Positions 9,389-17,856 of a DNA stretch of 64,000 nt are shown one piece after another (positions within the stretch are counted from its first letter, which is position 1; each line of letters begins with the position of its first letter). Origin of the DNA: Alphaproteobacteria bacterium (GTDB taxonomy: Bacteria > Pseudomonadota > Alphaproteobacteria > Micropepsales > Micropepsaceae); NCBI GenBank assembly GCA_017308475.1, contig JAFKEU010000005.1:124001-188000 (forward strand), written 5' to 3'. Under the pieces are notes generated by a model, which was not told where the DNA came from, did no database searches, and was given only the letters and a program-made list of their open reading frames with translations. The position numbers were made by a program, and so were the translations under genes.

Positions 9389-10540
9389 ATGATGGGACCG
9401 GATCGCCGCCTGACCGTACTGGGCGGGCTTGCTTCGCTGAGCGCCTGTGCCGCGCAGCCGCGCATCGGTTCGGGACTCTCGCCCGCCGATCTGCTGCCGC
9501 CGCTTGCCCCCATCCGCGCCCACAGGGACCGGCTATTTGATATCACCGTATGCCTGCGCCCCTTCCGCGCGGCGGGACCGCGGCTGGACACCGAGATGAT
9601 CGGCGATGCGCTGGTGATCCACAATTACGGCCATGGCGGGTCGGGATGGTCGCTGTCGTGGGGTTCCGGCACGCTGGCGCTGGAAAAGGCGATGAGCCGC
9701 GGCCCGAAGGAGATCGCGGTAATCGGCTCCGGCGCGCTGGGGCTGGCGGCGGCGACGCTGGCACTGCGCGCGGGGCTTTCCGTCACCATTTATTGCAAGG
9801 AACTGATCCAGCAGGCGCGCTCGGCGCGCGCCTCGGGCCTGTGGACGCCGGATTCGCGCATCGCCATGGCGAAGGACGCGGCGCCAGGCTTTGGTGATAC
9901 CTGGGAACGCATGGCGCGCATCTCGTGGAAGACCTATCGCGACTATCTGGGACTGCCAGGCAATCCGGTGGAGTTCCGGGATCGTTATTCGCTGTCGGAC
10001 GGTGCAACCGCGCAGGAAGACGACCAGGGCTTTGCCGCCTATGCCGGCCGCATTGACGATTTGACCCCGCGCAGCGTGGCGTTGCCGGCGGAAGTCACGC
10101 CGTTTCCGGTGACCGGCGTGCGGCGCACATCCACCTTGCAGTTCAACGTGCACGATTATGCGCACCAGTTACTGGGCGACATCCGTGCCATGGGCGGCAA
10201 GGTGGTGGTGCGGGAATTCCATGATCCCGGCGAGTTCGGGCAACTGAAGGAGAAGGTTGTCATCAACTGTACCGGCTATGGCGCGCGCGCCCTGATGGGC
10301 GACCAGACCATCGTGCCGGTACGCGGCCAGATCGGCTGGCTGATCCCGCAGCCGGAAGTGACTTACGGGCTCTACTATCGCGATGTCTCCGTCATCTCAC
10401 GCAGCGATGGCATCGTGGTGCAGTCGCTGGAAGGCGGTGACCTGAAGGGCTTCAACAACGACCACGAAGTGCCTGACCGCGCCGAATCCGAAGCGGCGGT
10501 GGACGTGATCGAGAATCTTTACGCGCGGTTCCGGGCCTGA
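9389..10540 (+). CDS. FAD-dependent oxidoreductase, D-amino-acid oxidase family, probable lipoprotein
   Basis: About 383 residues. A Rossmann FAD-binding motif (AVIGSGALGLAAATLA) lies around residues 110-125, and the family's VINCTGYGARAL block and the VPVRGQIGW loop follow. This is the DAO fold that oxidises D-amino acids to keto acids. The start is unusual: MMGPDRRLTVLGG followed by LSAC at residues 17-20 is a good lipobox, with twin arginines before it, so a Tat-exported lipoprotein is likely. The ATG at 9389 has GAGGGG upstream; the frame itself opens at 9338. The last codons lie inside a 32-base tandem duplication that also carries the stop codon. Confidence 0.8.
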   Translation: MMGPDRRLTVLGGLASLSACAAQPRIGSGLSPADLLPPLAPIRAHRDRLFDITVCLRPFRAAGPRLDTEMIGDALVIHNYGHGGSGWSLSWGSGTLALEKAMSRGPKEIAVIGSGALGLAAATLALRAGLSVTIYCKELIQQARSARASGLWTPDSRIAMAKDAAPGFGDTWERMARISWKTYRDYLGLPGNPVEFRDRYSLSDGATAQEDDQGFAAYAGRIDDLTPRSVALPAEVTPFPVTGVRRTSTLQFNVHDYAHQLLGDIRAMGGKVVVREFHDPGEFGQLKEKVVINCTGYGARALMGDQTIVPVRGQIGWLIPQPEVTYGLYYRDVSVISRSDGIVVQSLEGGDLKGFNNDHEVPDRAESEAAVDVIENLYARFRA

Positions 10541-10589
10541 CTCTAACAGTCATGGCCCGGTTCCGGGCCTGACTCTAACAGTCATGGCC
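10526..10589. repeat. Perfect 32-base tandem duplication across a stop codon
   Basis: Two identical 32-base units (10526-10557 and 10558-10589) cover the last codons and stop of the FAD oxidase and the start of a REP-like unit. The junction makes a hairpin, GTCATGGCCCGG-TT-CCGGGCCTGAC, at 10549-10573. The protein is unaffected because the first copy already ends it. Confidence 0.9.
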
Positions 10590-10678
10590 CACTCCAGGTG
10601 GCCGTCCAGAGTCACAAGAGCCATTCTTCGGGAATGAGCCTGTTGCTCCGGGGTGGCCCGGGCAAGCCGGGCCATGAC
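10581..10678. repeat. REPIN-like paired inverted repeat
   Basis: The left arm begins GTCATGGCCC at 10581 and the right arm ends GGGCCATGAC at 10678, each arm being a short hairpin in opposite orientation around about 45 bases. The same design recurs at 36397-36521 and 51742-51820. It lies between the converging FAD oxidase and 2-hydroxyacid dehydrogenase genes. Confidence 0.75.
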
Positions 10679-10699
10679 AGTTGAGCGCGTTGCGGAATC

Positions 10700-11620
10700 T
10701 TATTTTATTTCGGTAAGCAATGGCCGCCCGGCGAAATGCGCGTCCAGATTGTCCAGCACAAGCTGGCTCATGGCGCGGCGGGTTTCATGCGTGGCGCTGC
10801 CCACATGCGGCTGAAGCACCACATTGTCCATACCGAACAGCACTTCGGGCACCTGGGGTTCATTGGCGAACACGTCCAGTCCCGCCCCGCCCAGTCTGCC
10901 GCTGACCAGCGCGTCCACCAGTGCATCCTCGTCCACCACCGCGCCGCGCGCGACATTGACCAGGATACCGCTGGGGCCCAGCGCCTCGATCACCTCTTTG
11001 CTGACGATCTTCTGGGTCTCAGGCGTCGACGGTATGATCACGATCAGGAAGTCGCTGTCGTTCGCCAGCGCCACCAGGTCGGGATAGTGGTCATAGGACA
11101 CGCCAGCGACCGGGCGGCGGCTGTGATAGGCGACGCGATTGTTCATCGCTTCAGCGCGCCTGCCGATCTCCCTGCCGATGCGGCCCATGCCCAGAATGCC
11201 CACCGTCTTGCCGCTGGCGCGGCTGGCCAAAGGGTATTCGCCCTTCACCGGCCACTGGCCCGAACGCACATAGCGGTCGGACGCCACCAGCCGGCGGGCG
11301 GTCATGATCATCAGCGCGATGGCCAGGTCCGCGACATCGTCGTTCAGCACCTCGGGCGTGTTGGTGACGGGAATGCCCTTCGATCGCGCATATTCGACCG
11401 GGATGCCGTCATAACCGACCGATGCCGAGCAGATCACTTCCAGCTTCGCCAGCCGGTCGATGATGTGTGGCGGCGGGCCGGAATGGCCGTTTGTCACCAC
11501 GCCGCGCACGATGGACGCCACTTCGTCCAGCCTGTCTTTCCCATGCACGCGATAGCGCGCTTCCAGTTCGCGCTGCACCTCGGGGCGCAGCGGCACGAAT
11601 TGCAGAATATCGATTGTCAT
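10700..11620 (-). CDS. D-isomer-specific 2-hydroxyacid dehydrogenase
   Basis: 306 residues, the usual length. The N-terminal catalytic domain carries the substrate loop (SVGYDGI). The NAD(P)-binding fold has VGILGMGRIGREIG near residues 142-155. The catalytic R (NVARGAVVDEDAL), E (FANEPQVP) and H (LQPHVGSAT) are all visible. It reduces a 2-keto acid to a D-2-hydroxy acid or the reverse; glyoxylate, hydroxypyruvate or 2-keto-sugar acids are candidates. It starts three bases after the stop of the upstream SRPBCC gene, so the two form an operon. Proximity to dgoD suggests sugar-acid metabolism. Confidence 0.88.
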   Translation of the reverse strand: MTIDILQFVPLRPEVQRELEARYRVHGKDRLDEVASIVRGVVTNGHSGPPPHIIDRLAKLEVICSASVGYDGIPVEYARSKGIPVTNTPEVLNDDVADLAIALMIMTARRLVASDRYVRSGQWPVKGEYPLASRASGKTVGILGMGRIGREIGRRAEAMNNRVAYHSRRPVAGVSYDHYPDLVALANDSDFLIVIIPSTPETQKIVSKEVIEALGPSGILVNVARGAVVDEDALVDALVSGRLGGAGLDVFANEPQVPEVLFGMDNVVLQPHVGSATHETRRAMSQLVLDNLDAHFAGRPLLTEIK

Positions 11621-11623
11621 GAC

Positions 11624-12124
11624 TTACGGCGCTTCCGCCATCTCCTTCATCTTGTCCAGGGCGGCACTGAAGCGGTCGGTGCGCTGCTTGCGGTCGGCCT
11701 GGCGCGCCTCGACCGTGGTCAGCGGCGCCACATCGTAGAAAAGCGTATAGACGATCTTGGACTGGCGCCCCCGGTCCAGTGGCTCCACCGCAAGGGTGCC
11801 GTGATAGAAGATCGGCGAGGTCGGCTGGGCGTAGGTGTAGGAGTGCGAAGTCACTGCCACCATCATTTCGTCGATGGTGCCGCGCAGCCGCCGGTTGGTG
11901 CCCACGCCCGCGCCGTTGCCTGCCGTGATCTGGCAGGGCACGTCCAGCCACTGCTGGATGGCGCAATAGGGCCCGATCTTCGCCCAGACCTGGCCGGGCG
12001 TGCGGTCGACCACCTTTTCCAGAAGGATGGTGGTGAATTCCGGCGTCTTGTCGGCCGCCCCCGCCGGCGTTGCCAATGCCAGCATGGCAATTGCTGCGGC
12101 TGCGAAAACTGTTCCTGCCTTCAC
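11624..12124 (-). CDS. Exported SRPBCC (START-like) family protein
   Basis: 166 residues starting at a GTG preceded by AGGGGAG at good distance. The N-terminus is a Sec signal peptide (AAAAIAMLALATPAGA-AD). The mature part has the polyketide-cyclase/START helix-grip pattern: EKVVDRTPGQVWAKIG, a WLDVPC segment, GTNRRLRG, and a long C-terminal helix. Such proteins bind hydrophobic ligands; the ligand here is unknown. A much longer reading frame continues upstream to 13705, but it runs antisense to the TIM-barrel gene and is a high-GC artefact. It forms an operon with the 2-hydroxyacid dehydrogenase downstream. Confidence 0.75.
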   Translation of the reverse strand: MKAGTVFAAAAIAMLALATPAGAADKTPEFTTILLEKVVDRTPGQVWAKIGPYCAIQQWLDVPCQITAGNGAGVGTNRRLRGTIDEMMVAVTSHSYTYAQPTSPIFYHGTLAVEPLDRGRQSKIVYTLFYDVAPLTTVEARQADRKQRTDRFSAALDKMKEMAEAP

Positions 12125-12337
12125 TTTGTCTCCCCTTCCTGTCCGGTTTGCCCGGCGCTTCTGATAAAACCCCACCGGTCCGGGCGCAACAAGACAAGAC
12201 GCCGTTTCCCCCGTCGCCCGGAGAGGATTTATGCGGTTTGGGTCGCAAACCATGCCGAAAATAAACTGGACGCGAGCGCCCTGCTGGACGACTTTCGGGT
12301 CCATTAAGGCTGTCGAGAACATAAAGGGAGACGTTCC

Positions 12338-13489
12338 ATGGATCGCCGTAAATTCTTCTCCGTCACCGGTGCGGGGGCCGCGGCCGCCGCGGCCGGGACC
12401 ATCGCCGCGAACGCGCCCGCGGCCGACGCGCAGCCAAGCATGCCGGGCGGTGCCTGCGCCAGCGCCAAGCTGCCGTCGCTGAAGGCGCGGCTGGGGCACC
12501 AGTTCGGCAGCCTGACCGACGACACCGCCGCCTGGGTGGCGCGCTATGGCGTCGATGCCGTCTGCACCAGCCCGCGTGTGACCGATCCCGCCCGCCTCTA
12601 TCCCACCGTGGAAGAGATGAACAAGATGCTGGACCTGGCCAACAAGTGGAAGGTCAAGGTCGAGTTGGTCGATAGCGTGCTGCTCACCTCGTCCCTCATC
12701 GACCGCGAGAAGCATCCGGCGATCATGCTGGCCGACAGCCCCGAACGCGACCGCGATATCGAGGCGTTCCAGAACCACATCCGCACCTGCGCGCAGACCG
12801 GCATCCGTGCATTGAAGTATAACATGTCCCTCCTGGGCGTCCTGCGCACCAACGAGGTGCCCGGCCGCGGCGACACCATGTACAATCGCTGGAACGCCGC
12901 GGAATCGGCAGCCAAGAACCCGCCACTGACCAAGGCGGGCGTCGTCAATGCCGAAGCTTTCTGGGAGCGCATCGATTATTTCCTGTCTCACGTCGTGCCG
13001 GTGGCCAACGAATACAAGGTGCAGATCGCCTGCCATCCCCAGGACCCCGGCACGCCGGCCGGCGGCTATCGCGGCATAGACAATGTGCTGGGCACTTATG
13101 AGGGTCTGCAGAAATTCGTCCAGATGCACGACAGCCCCTATCACGGCCTGAACCTGTGCCAGGGCACGCTGTCGGAGAATCTGGAAAATCCGCGCGAGCA
13201 GCTGCCCGATTGCATCCGCTGGTTCGGCACCCGCAAGAAGCTGTTCAACATCCATTTCCGCAACATCCGCGGTCATCGCGGCGATTTCGTCGCCGAGATG
13301 TTCCCGGACGAGGGCGACATCGATTTCGTCAAGATGCTGAAGGTTTATCGCGAGGTTCAATATCCCTATCTCTTGATGCCCGACCATGCGCCGCGCGTGC
13401 CCGGCCAGCCCAATGCCTGGCGCGAGAATTTCCCCTTCGAGTTCGGCTATATCCGCGGCCTGATCCAGGCCGAACAGCATCTGGTCTGA
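12338..13489 (+). CDS. Tat-exported mannonate dehydratase-like TIM-barrel protein
   Basis: 383 residues. It opens with a twin-arginine signal (MDRRKFFSVTGAG, then an alanine-rich stretch ending near ADAQP). The remainder resembles UxuA-type mannonate dehydratase: the FNIHFRNIRGHRGDF block, the FPDEGDIDF block and a CHPQDP segment carry the conserved metal and substrate residues of that family. UxuA is normally cytoplasmic and removes water from D-mannonate in hexuronate breakdown, so a Tat signal is odd; the protein may be periplasmic with a different sugar-acid substrate. It is divergent from the SRPBCC gene, and a strong terminator follows it at 13511. Confidence 0.75.
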   Translation: MDRRKFFSVTGAGAAAAAAGTIAANAPAADAQPSMPGGACASAKLPSLKARLGHQFGSLTDDTAAWVARYGVDAVCTSPRVTDPARLYPTVEEMNKMLDLANKWKVKVELVDSVLLTSSLIDREKHPAIMLADSPERDRDIEAFQNHIRTCAQTGIRALKYNMSLLGVLRTNEVPGRGDTMYNRWNAAESAAKNPPLTKAGVVNAEAFWERIDYFLSHVVPVANEYKVQIACHPQDPGTPAGGYRGIDNVLGTYEGLQKFVQMHDSPYHGLNLCQGTLSENLENPREQLPDCIRWFGTRKKLFNIHFRNIRGHRGDFVAEMFPDEGDIDFVKMLKVYREVQYPYLLMPDHAPRVPGQPNAWRENFPFEFGYIRGLIQAEQHLV

Positions 13490-13510
13490 CCGCCGCACGG
13501 ACGCAGGGAT

Positions 13511-13539
13511 GGGGAGGGATGGCCACATCCCTCCCCTTT
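13511..13539 (+). terminator. Rho-independent terminator
   Basis: An 11-base perfect stem (13511-13521 with 13526-13536), loop GCCA, then TTTC. It lies 21 bases after the mannonate-dehydratase-like gene and just before the stop of the convergent PLP dehydratase. Confidence 0.8.
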
Positions 13540-13545
13540 CTGCGT

Positions 13546-14514
13546 TCAGGCAAAGCGGCTCACCGCCCCGGCCAGGACAGCGAAATCCGCATTGCCGCCC
13601 GACAGCACCAGCACCGTGGTGCGGTCCCTTGCTTCCAGCTTGCCCGCCAGCAGCGCGGCCAGCGCGGCGGCCCCGCCCGGCTCCACCACCAGCTTCAGGC
13701 GGCAAAGCGCGAAACTGACCGCCGCAAGCAGGTCTTCGTCAGTCACGGTCAATCCGCCGGCGAGAAGCGGGCCCGCCACGGCGAAGGGGATGGCGCCCGG
13801 CTGCGGCGACATCAGCGAATCGGCCACGCTGACGGGCGTGGCTGGCGCCTTGACGGGCGCACCCGCGTCCAGGCTGCGGCGCATGCCGTTGAAATTCTGT
13901 GGCTCGACGCTGTAGACCTTTGCCGCATCGCCGACCGCCAACGCGATGCCCGCCGTCAGCCCGCCGCCGCCACAGGGCACCAGAAGCTGATCTACCCGCA
14001 CGCCCCGTGCGCCCGCGTCCTCCAGAATCTCCAGCCCCACCGTGCCCTGACCCGCGATCAGTTGGGCGTCGTCGAACGGCTTGATCAAGGTGCCGCCGCG
14101 CTCGGCCAGCACGCGCGCGGCGATCGCTTCGCGGTCTTCGGTCTGGCGGTCATAGGTGACGATCTCGGCCCCGAGAGAGCGCGTGCCTTCCAGCTTGGCG
14201 CGTGGCGCGTCCGCCGGCATCACGATCACCGCTTTCATGCCGAAGACCCCGGCCGCCGCCGCCACGCCCTGGGCATGGTTGCCGGAGGAAAAGGCCACCA
14301 CTCCCTTGCCGCGCTCGGCTTGCGGGATCAGGGCGATGCGGTTGACGGCGCCGCGAAACTTGAAGGAGCCGGTGCGCTGCAGCGTCTCGGGCTTGAGCAG
14401 GACCCGTCCTCCCGTATGCGCATCCAGCACCGGGCTGGCCAGCAGCGGCGTGCGCACGGCATGGCCCCTGATGCGCGCCGCGGCGGCCCGGATGTCGTCG
14501 ATGGTGGGAAGCAT
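13546..14514 (-). CDS. Threonine/serine dehydratase (PLP fold type II)
   Basis: 322 residues. The PLP lysine K52 lies in TGSFKFRGA, followed by SSGNHAQGVA and the phosphate-binding loop PCGGGGLTAG; these are typical of threonine dehydratase, serine racemase and hydroxyaspartate dehydratase. No ACT regulatory domain is present, so this is the short catabolic form. Its ATG shares one base with the stop of the MFS gene (TAATG), so it is the third gene of the dgoD-MFS-dehydratase operon. In that context it may act on a hydroxyamino acid that feeds 2-keto acids, but the exact substrate is open. Confidence 0.85.
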   Translation of the reverse strand: MLPTIDDIRAAAARIRGHAVRTPLLASPVLDAHTGGRVLLKPETLQRTGSFKFRGAVNRIALIPQAERGKGVVAFSSGNHAQGVAAAAGVFGMKAVIVMPADAPRAKLEGTRSLGAEIVTYDRQTEDREAIAARVLAERGGTLIKPFDDAQLIAGQGTVGLEILEDAGARGVRVDQLLVPCGGGGLTAGIALAVGDAAKVYSVEPQNFNGMRRSLDAGAPVKAPATPVSVADSLMSPQPGAIPFAVAGPLLAGGLTVTDEDLLAAVSFALCRLKLVVEPGGAAALAALLAGKLEARDRTTVLVLSGGNADFAVLAGAVSRFA

Positions 14515-15779
14515 TATCTCTCGACCCGTTCCAGCTTGCCGATCATCAGGATATAGGCCAGCGCACCAATCACCGCGACCACGGCGATATAGGTGAGGCC
14601 CGGGGCGAAATTGCCGCCTTGCGCCAGATAGCCGATCACCAGCGGCGTGGTAATGCCCGACAGGTTGGAGATGAAATTGAAGGTGCCCCCGGTCAGGCCG
14701 ATCAGCCGGCTGGGCGCCAGCGAGGAGACCAGCGACCAGCCGATGGAAGCCAGGCCGTTGCCGAAAAAGGCCAGCGCCATGAAGCCGATCACCAACGACG
14801 GCGCATCGACGAAATTGGCGCCCATGATCACGCTGGACAGAAGCAATCCACCGATGATGGGGGTCTTGCGCGCCACGCCAAGGCTTAAGCCCGCGCGCAG
14901 CATCCGGTCCGACAGGAAGCCCGAACACAGGACGCCCAGAAAGGCGGCCAGGAACGGTACCGATGCATAAAGCCCCGATTTCACGAAGCTCAGGTGCCGG
15001 AACTCGATCAGATAGGTGGGGAACCAGGTCAGGAAGAACCACTGGCAGGAAGTGACCGCGAACTGGCCGATATAGACGCCCCACAGCTTGCGGTACCGAA
15101 ACACGGTCAGGAAGTCGGTGAAGCTGGCATGCGACTTTTGTTTGCGCACACCCAGTTCGGTCAGCGCGCCTCCGGCTTCGATATACGCCAGTTCGGCGGC
15201 GTTGGCGCTGGAGTTGCGGGGATTGCGATAGGCCAGGAGCCAGAACAGGCCCCACACCAGGCCGCCCACGCCGGTGGTGTAGAAGACGCTTCGCCAGCCA
15301 TGGCTTTCCTCCAGGATCAGCAGGACCGGCGTCAGGAAGGCCAGCCCCACGAACTGGCCGGAAGTGTAAAAACCGATGGCGCCCGCGCGCTCGCGGTCGG
15401 GAAACCAGCTTGTCACTACCTGGTTGTTGATACTGTAGGATGGGGCTTCCAGAAGCCCGATGCACAAGCGTATGGCAATCAGCGCCGCCACGCTGCCCGC
15501 AAGACCCATGGTGACAGTGGCGACAGACCACAGGATCAGGATGGCGGGATAGAAGAAGCGCGGCGCCACCCTGTCGACCAGCCAGCCGCCAGGAATCTGG
15601 CAGAAGGCATAGGTCCAGCCGAAGGCCGACAGGATCCAGCCCATATGCACCGTATCGATGCCAAGCTCGGCGCGCATGGCGGGCGCGGCGATCGACAGGT
15701 TGGAGCGGTCCAGATAGGTGATGACGACGCTGACGAACAGCATCAGCATCACGCCATAGCGGATATAGGTCGGCTTCAT
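14514..15779 (-). CDS. MFS sugar-acid:H+ symporter (anion:cation symporter family)
   Basis: 421 residues with twelve hydrophobic segments. The N-terminus has the anion:cation symporter signature around SVVITYLDRSNLSIAAP and the FGWTYAFCQIPGGWLVDR loop seen in hexuronate, glucarate and galactonate permeases (ExuT, GudP, DgoT). It lies one base after dgoD and overlaps the dehydratase start by one base. D-galactonate or a related sugar acid is therefore the most likely cargo. The specificity rests on context rather than sequence. Confidence 0.85.
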   Translation of the reverse strand: MKPTYIRYGVMLMLFVSVVITYLDRSNLSIAAPAMRAELGIDTVHMGWILSAFGWTYAFCQIPGGWLVDRVAPRFFYPAILILWSVATVTMGLAGSVAALIAIRLCIGLLEAPSYSINNQVVTSWFPDRERAGAIGFYTSGQFVGLAFLTPVLLILEESHGWRSVFYTTGVGGLVWGLFWLLAYRNPRNSSANAAELAYIEAGGALTELGVRKQKSHASFTDFLTVFRYRKLWGVYIGQFAVTSCQWFFLTWFPTYLIEFRHLSFVKSGLYASVPFLAAFLGVLCSGFLSDRMLRAGLSLGVARKTPIIGGLLLSSVIMGANFVDAPSLVIGFMALAFFGNGLASIGWSLVSSLAPSRLIGLTGGTFNFISNLSGITTPLVIGYLAQGGNFAPGLTYIAVVAVIGALAYILMIGKLERVER

Positions 15780-15780
15780 C

Positions 15781-16929
15781 TCACCACTCCGCGAACGAGC
15801 CGTCCTGGTGGTGCCACAAGGGCGGGCGCCAGCGATGGCCGATTTCCGCCCCGCGTTTCACGGCCTCTTCGTCGATGGCGATGCCAAGTCCCGGCGCTGT
15901 GGGGATCGCCATGTGGCCACCAGTGGCGGCGAAGACCGATGCATCGGCCAGATAGGCCGGCACATCATGGTCCTTGTTGTAGTGCATGCCGATGCTCTGT
16001 TCCTGGATCGCGGCGTTGTAGCAGACCCCATCCAGCTGCAGGCAGCTTGCCAGCGCTATCGGCCCCAGCGGGCAGTGCAGCGCCAGCGCCACGTCATAGC
16101 TTTCCGCCATGGCGGCGATCTTGCGCGTCTCGGTGATGCCACCGGCGTGTGACGGATCGGGCTGGATGATGTCGGCCAGTCCGTCATGCAGGATGGCCTT
16201 GAAGTCCCAGCGGGAATAGAGCCGCTCGCCCAGCGCAATGGGGGTCGATGTCTGCGCCTTGATCTCCTTCAGGGCCTCCACATGCTCGCTCAGCACCGGT
16301 TCCTCGATGAACATCAGGCGGTACTGTTCGATCTCCTTCGCCAGCACCTTGGCCATGGGCCGATGCAGCCGGCCATGAAAGTCCAGCGCGATGCCAAAGT
16401 CCGGGCCCATCGCCGCGCGCACCGCGGCCACCCGCGCCAGCACGGCATCCAGTTTGGCGTGGCTGTCCAGGAAGGCCATTTCCTCGGTCGCCAGCATCTT
16501 GATGGCCGTGAATCCCTTGGCCGCCGCGGCCTTGGCCCCGGCCACGATGTCGGCGGGACGGTCGCCGCCCACCCAGTGATAGACGCGCATGGTCTGGCGC
16601 AGCGGCCCACCCAGCAGCGCATGGACCGGCTGACCCAGCGCCCTGCCCTTGATGTCCCACAGCGCCTGGTCGATGCCGGCCAGCGCGCTCATATGGATGC
16701 CGCCGCCGCGATAGAAGCCGCCGCGATAGAGTACCGTCCAGTGATCCTCGATTGGCGCGGGGTCTTTGCCGACAAGATAGTCAGCCATTTCCGCAACACA
16801 GGCGGCCACGGTATCGGCGCGGCCTTCCAGCACGGGTTCACCCCAGCCGGTAATGCCCTGGTCGGTCTCGATCTTCAGGAACAGCCAGCGCGGCGGAACC
16901 CGGTAGGTGGTGAGCTTGGTGATTTTCAT
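15781..16929 (-). CDS. dgoD: D-galactonate dehydratase
   Basis: 382 residues, the same length as E. coli DgoD, and similar along the whole chain: the MKITKLTTYRVPPRW start, YRGGFYRGGGIHMSA, YHWVGGDRPAD, LDFHGR, FIEEPVL, DPSHAGGITE, HCPLGPIAL, EQSIGMHYNK and the C-terminal AEW. It belongs to the mandelate racemase branch of the enolase superfamily and dehydrates D-galactonate to 2-keto-3-deoxy-D-galactonate using Mg2+. The metal-ligand acids and the HCPLGP histidine are present. The frame opens at 17010 but family similarity begins at the ATG at 16927-16929. It heads the operon with the MFS transporter and PLP dehydratase. The dgoK and dgoA steps are not in the window. Confidence 0.93.
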   Translation of the reverse strand: MKITKLTTYRVPPRWLFLKIETDQGITGWGEPVLEGRADTVAACVAEMADYLVGKDPAPIEDHWTVLYRGGFYRGGGIHMSALAGIDQALWDIKGRALGQPVHALLGGPLRQTMRVYHWVGGDRPADIVAGAKAAAAKGFTAIKMLATEEMAFLDSHAKLDAVLARVAAVRAAMGPDFGIALDFHGRLHRPMAKVLAKEIEQYRLMFIEEPVLSEHVEALKEIKAQTSTPIALGERLYSRWDFKAILHDGLADIIQPDPSHAGGITETRKIAAMAESYDVALALHCPLGPIALASCLQLDGVCYNAAIQEQSIGMHYNKDHDVPAYLADASVFAATGGHMAIPTAPGLGIAIDEEAVKRGAEIGHRWRPPLWHHQDGSFAEW

Positions 16930-17070
16930 CCGGCGCGAAGGCTGCCTTTTCCTGGCCGGCACTTCCCCTCCGGCCGGGCCGAGAGTGGCGCCCAAACGGC
17001 AGATGCGCAAGTTGCCGCAGGGCCATTATGCGCAAGGTGACGTTTGCCTTTTCAGGCCTATATACGAGGC

Positions 17071-17430
17071 ATGCATGATGTGACCTTGCGCCAGGCTGCC
17101 AAACGGGCCCTCCTGGGATACTGCCCCTGCTGCGGCAAGGGAAAGCTGTTCCGCTCCTATCTCAAGCAGGTGGATCAGTGTTCGGCCTGCGGCGAGCGTT
17201 TTGGCGCCATCCGCGCCGACGATGCCGCGCCGTGGCTGACCATTATCCTTGTCGGCCATATCTTCCTGCCGCTGGCCTTCTTGATCGACTTGGGCTTCCT
17301 GCCGACCTGGGCGGCGGCGCTGGGCATGGCGGCCGCTTTCAGCGCCCTGTCGCTGGCGATCCTGCCCAAGGCCAAGGCCCTGTTCATCGCCATCCTCTGG
17401 CACACCCGCGCCCCCGGTTACGCCGCCTAG
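17071..17430 (+). CDS. DUF983 membrane protein with zinc ribbon
   Basis: 119 residues. Two CxxC pairs (C18/C21 in CPCCGKG and C37/C40 in CSACGE) form an N-terminal zinc ribbon, followed by two hydrophobic segments (TIILVGHIFLPLAFLI and AALGMAAAFSALSLAIL). This is the DUF983 pattern, common in alphaproteobacteria and of unknown function. The ATG at 17071 has GAGG very close; a TTG at 17044 would add nine residues. Its TAG overlaps the stop of the convergent ParA-partner gene in the palindrome CTAG. Confidence 0.82.
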   Translation: MHDVTLRQAAKRALLGYCPCCGKGKLFRSYLKQVDQCSACGERFGAIRADDAAPWLTIILVGHIFLPLAFLIDLGFLPTWAAALGMAAAFSALSLAILPKAKALFIAILWHTRAPGYAA

Positions 17431-17849
17431 AACGTCTCGCACGCCCCGCAGGGTGCCGCCGCCATGCACTGGCAGGCGGCGCGGTATTGCTTTTCCTTGG
17501 CGGCCAGGAAATCGGCCAAAGCCTGCTGCAGCAGGTGCTGGCGGCTGGTGTCGTCCTTCACCGCGATGATGCCGAGCCGCTCGAAATCATGCCCCGACAT
17601 CCGGATAGTGCACTTGCGCACTCCCGGCACCAGGGGTGGGGCGCCGCCGGCCATGCCCGGTCGTGGCGGCTGCGCGGATTTGACGGCGGTCGCCACGGGG
17701 GGCGGGCCCGCCGTTTCGGGACGCACCAGCGGCCGGGAAGACGCCTGGCTCGCAGGCTCGGCAGTCGGCGGGGCGATCGTCCAGGGCCGTGCCTCGCCCT
17801 TGCGCGCGAGAATGTCAGGGGTGATGGCGGCGAAGCGTCCATAGCTCAT
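17427..17849 (-). CDS. Small unknown protein encoded with ParA
   Basis: 140 residues, not a named family to me. The N-terminus (MSYGRFAAITPDILARKG) is followed by a proline/alanine-rich linker to about residue 90. The C-terminal 50 residues contain CTIRMSGHDFERLGIIAV and a helix-rich end (TSRQHLLQQALADFLA), which resembles a ribbon-helix-helix or other small DNA-binding module. It lies seven bases after the ParA gene and is co-transcribed. Partners of ParA ATPases are often small DNA-binding or cargo-adaptor proteins, so an accessory role to this ParA is likely. The C-terminal CGACETF tail is cysteine-rich. Confidence 0.7.
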   Translation of the reverse strand: MSYGRFAAITPDILARKGEARPWTIAPPTAEPASQASSRPLVRPETAGPPPVATAVKSAQPPRPGMAGGAPPLVPGVRKCTIRMSGHDFERLGIIAVKDDTSRQHLLQQALADFLAAKEKQYRAACQCMAAAPCGACETF

Positions 17850-17856
17850 GGCGACC

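Noticed and set aside
12125..13705. Upstream extension of the SRPBCC protein to 693 residues
   Set aside because: The extension is antisense to the mannonate-dehydratase-like gene; the GTG at 12122-12124 has a good ribosome site and starts a signal peptide.
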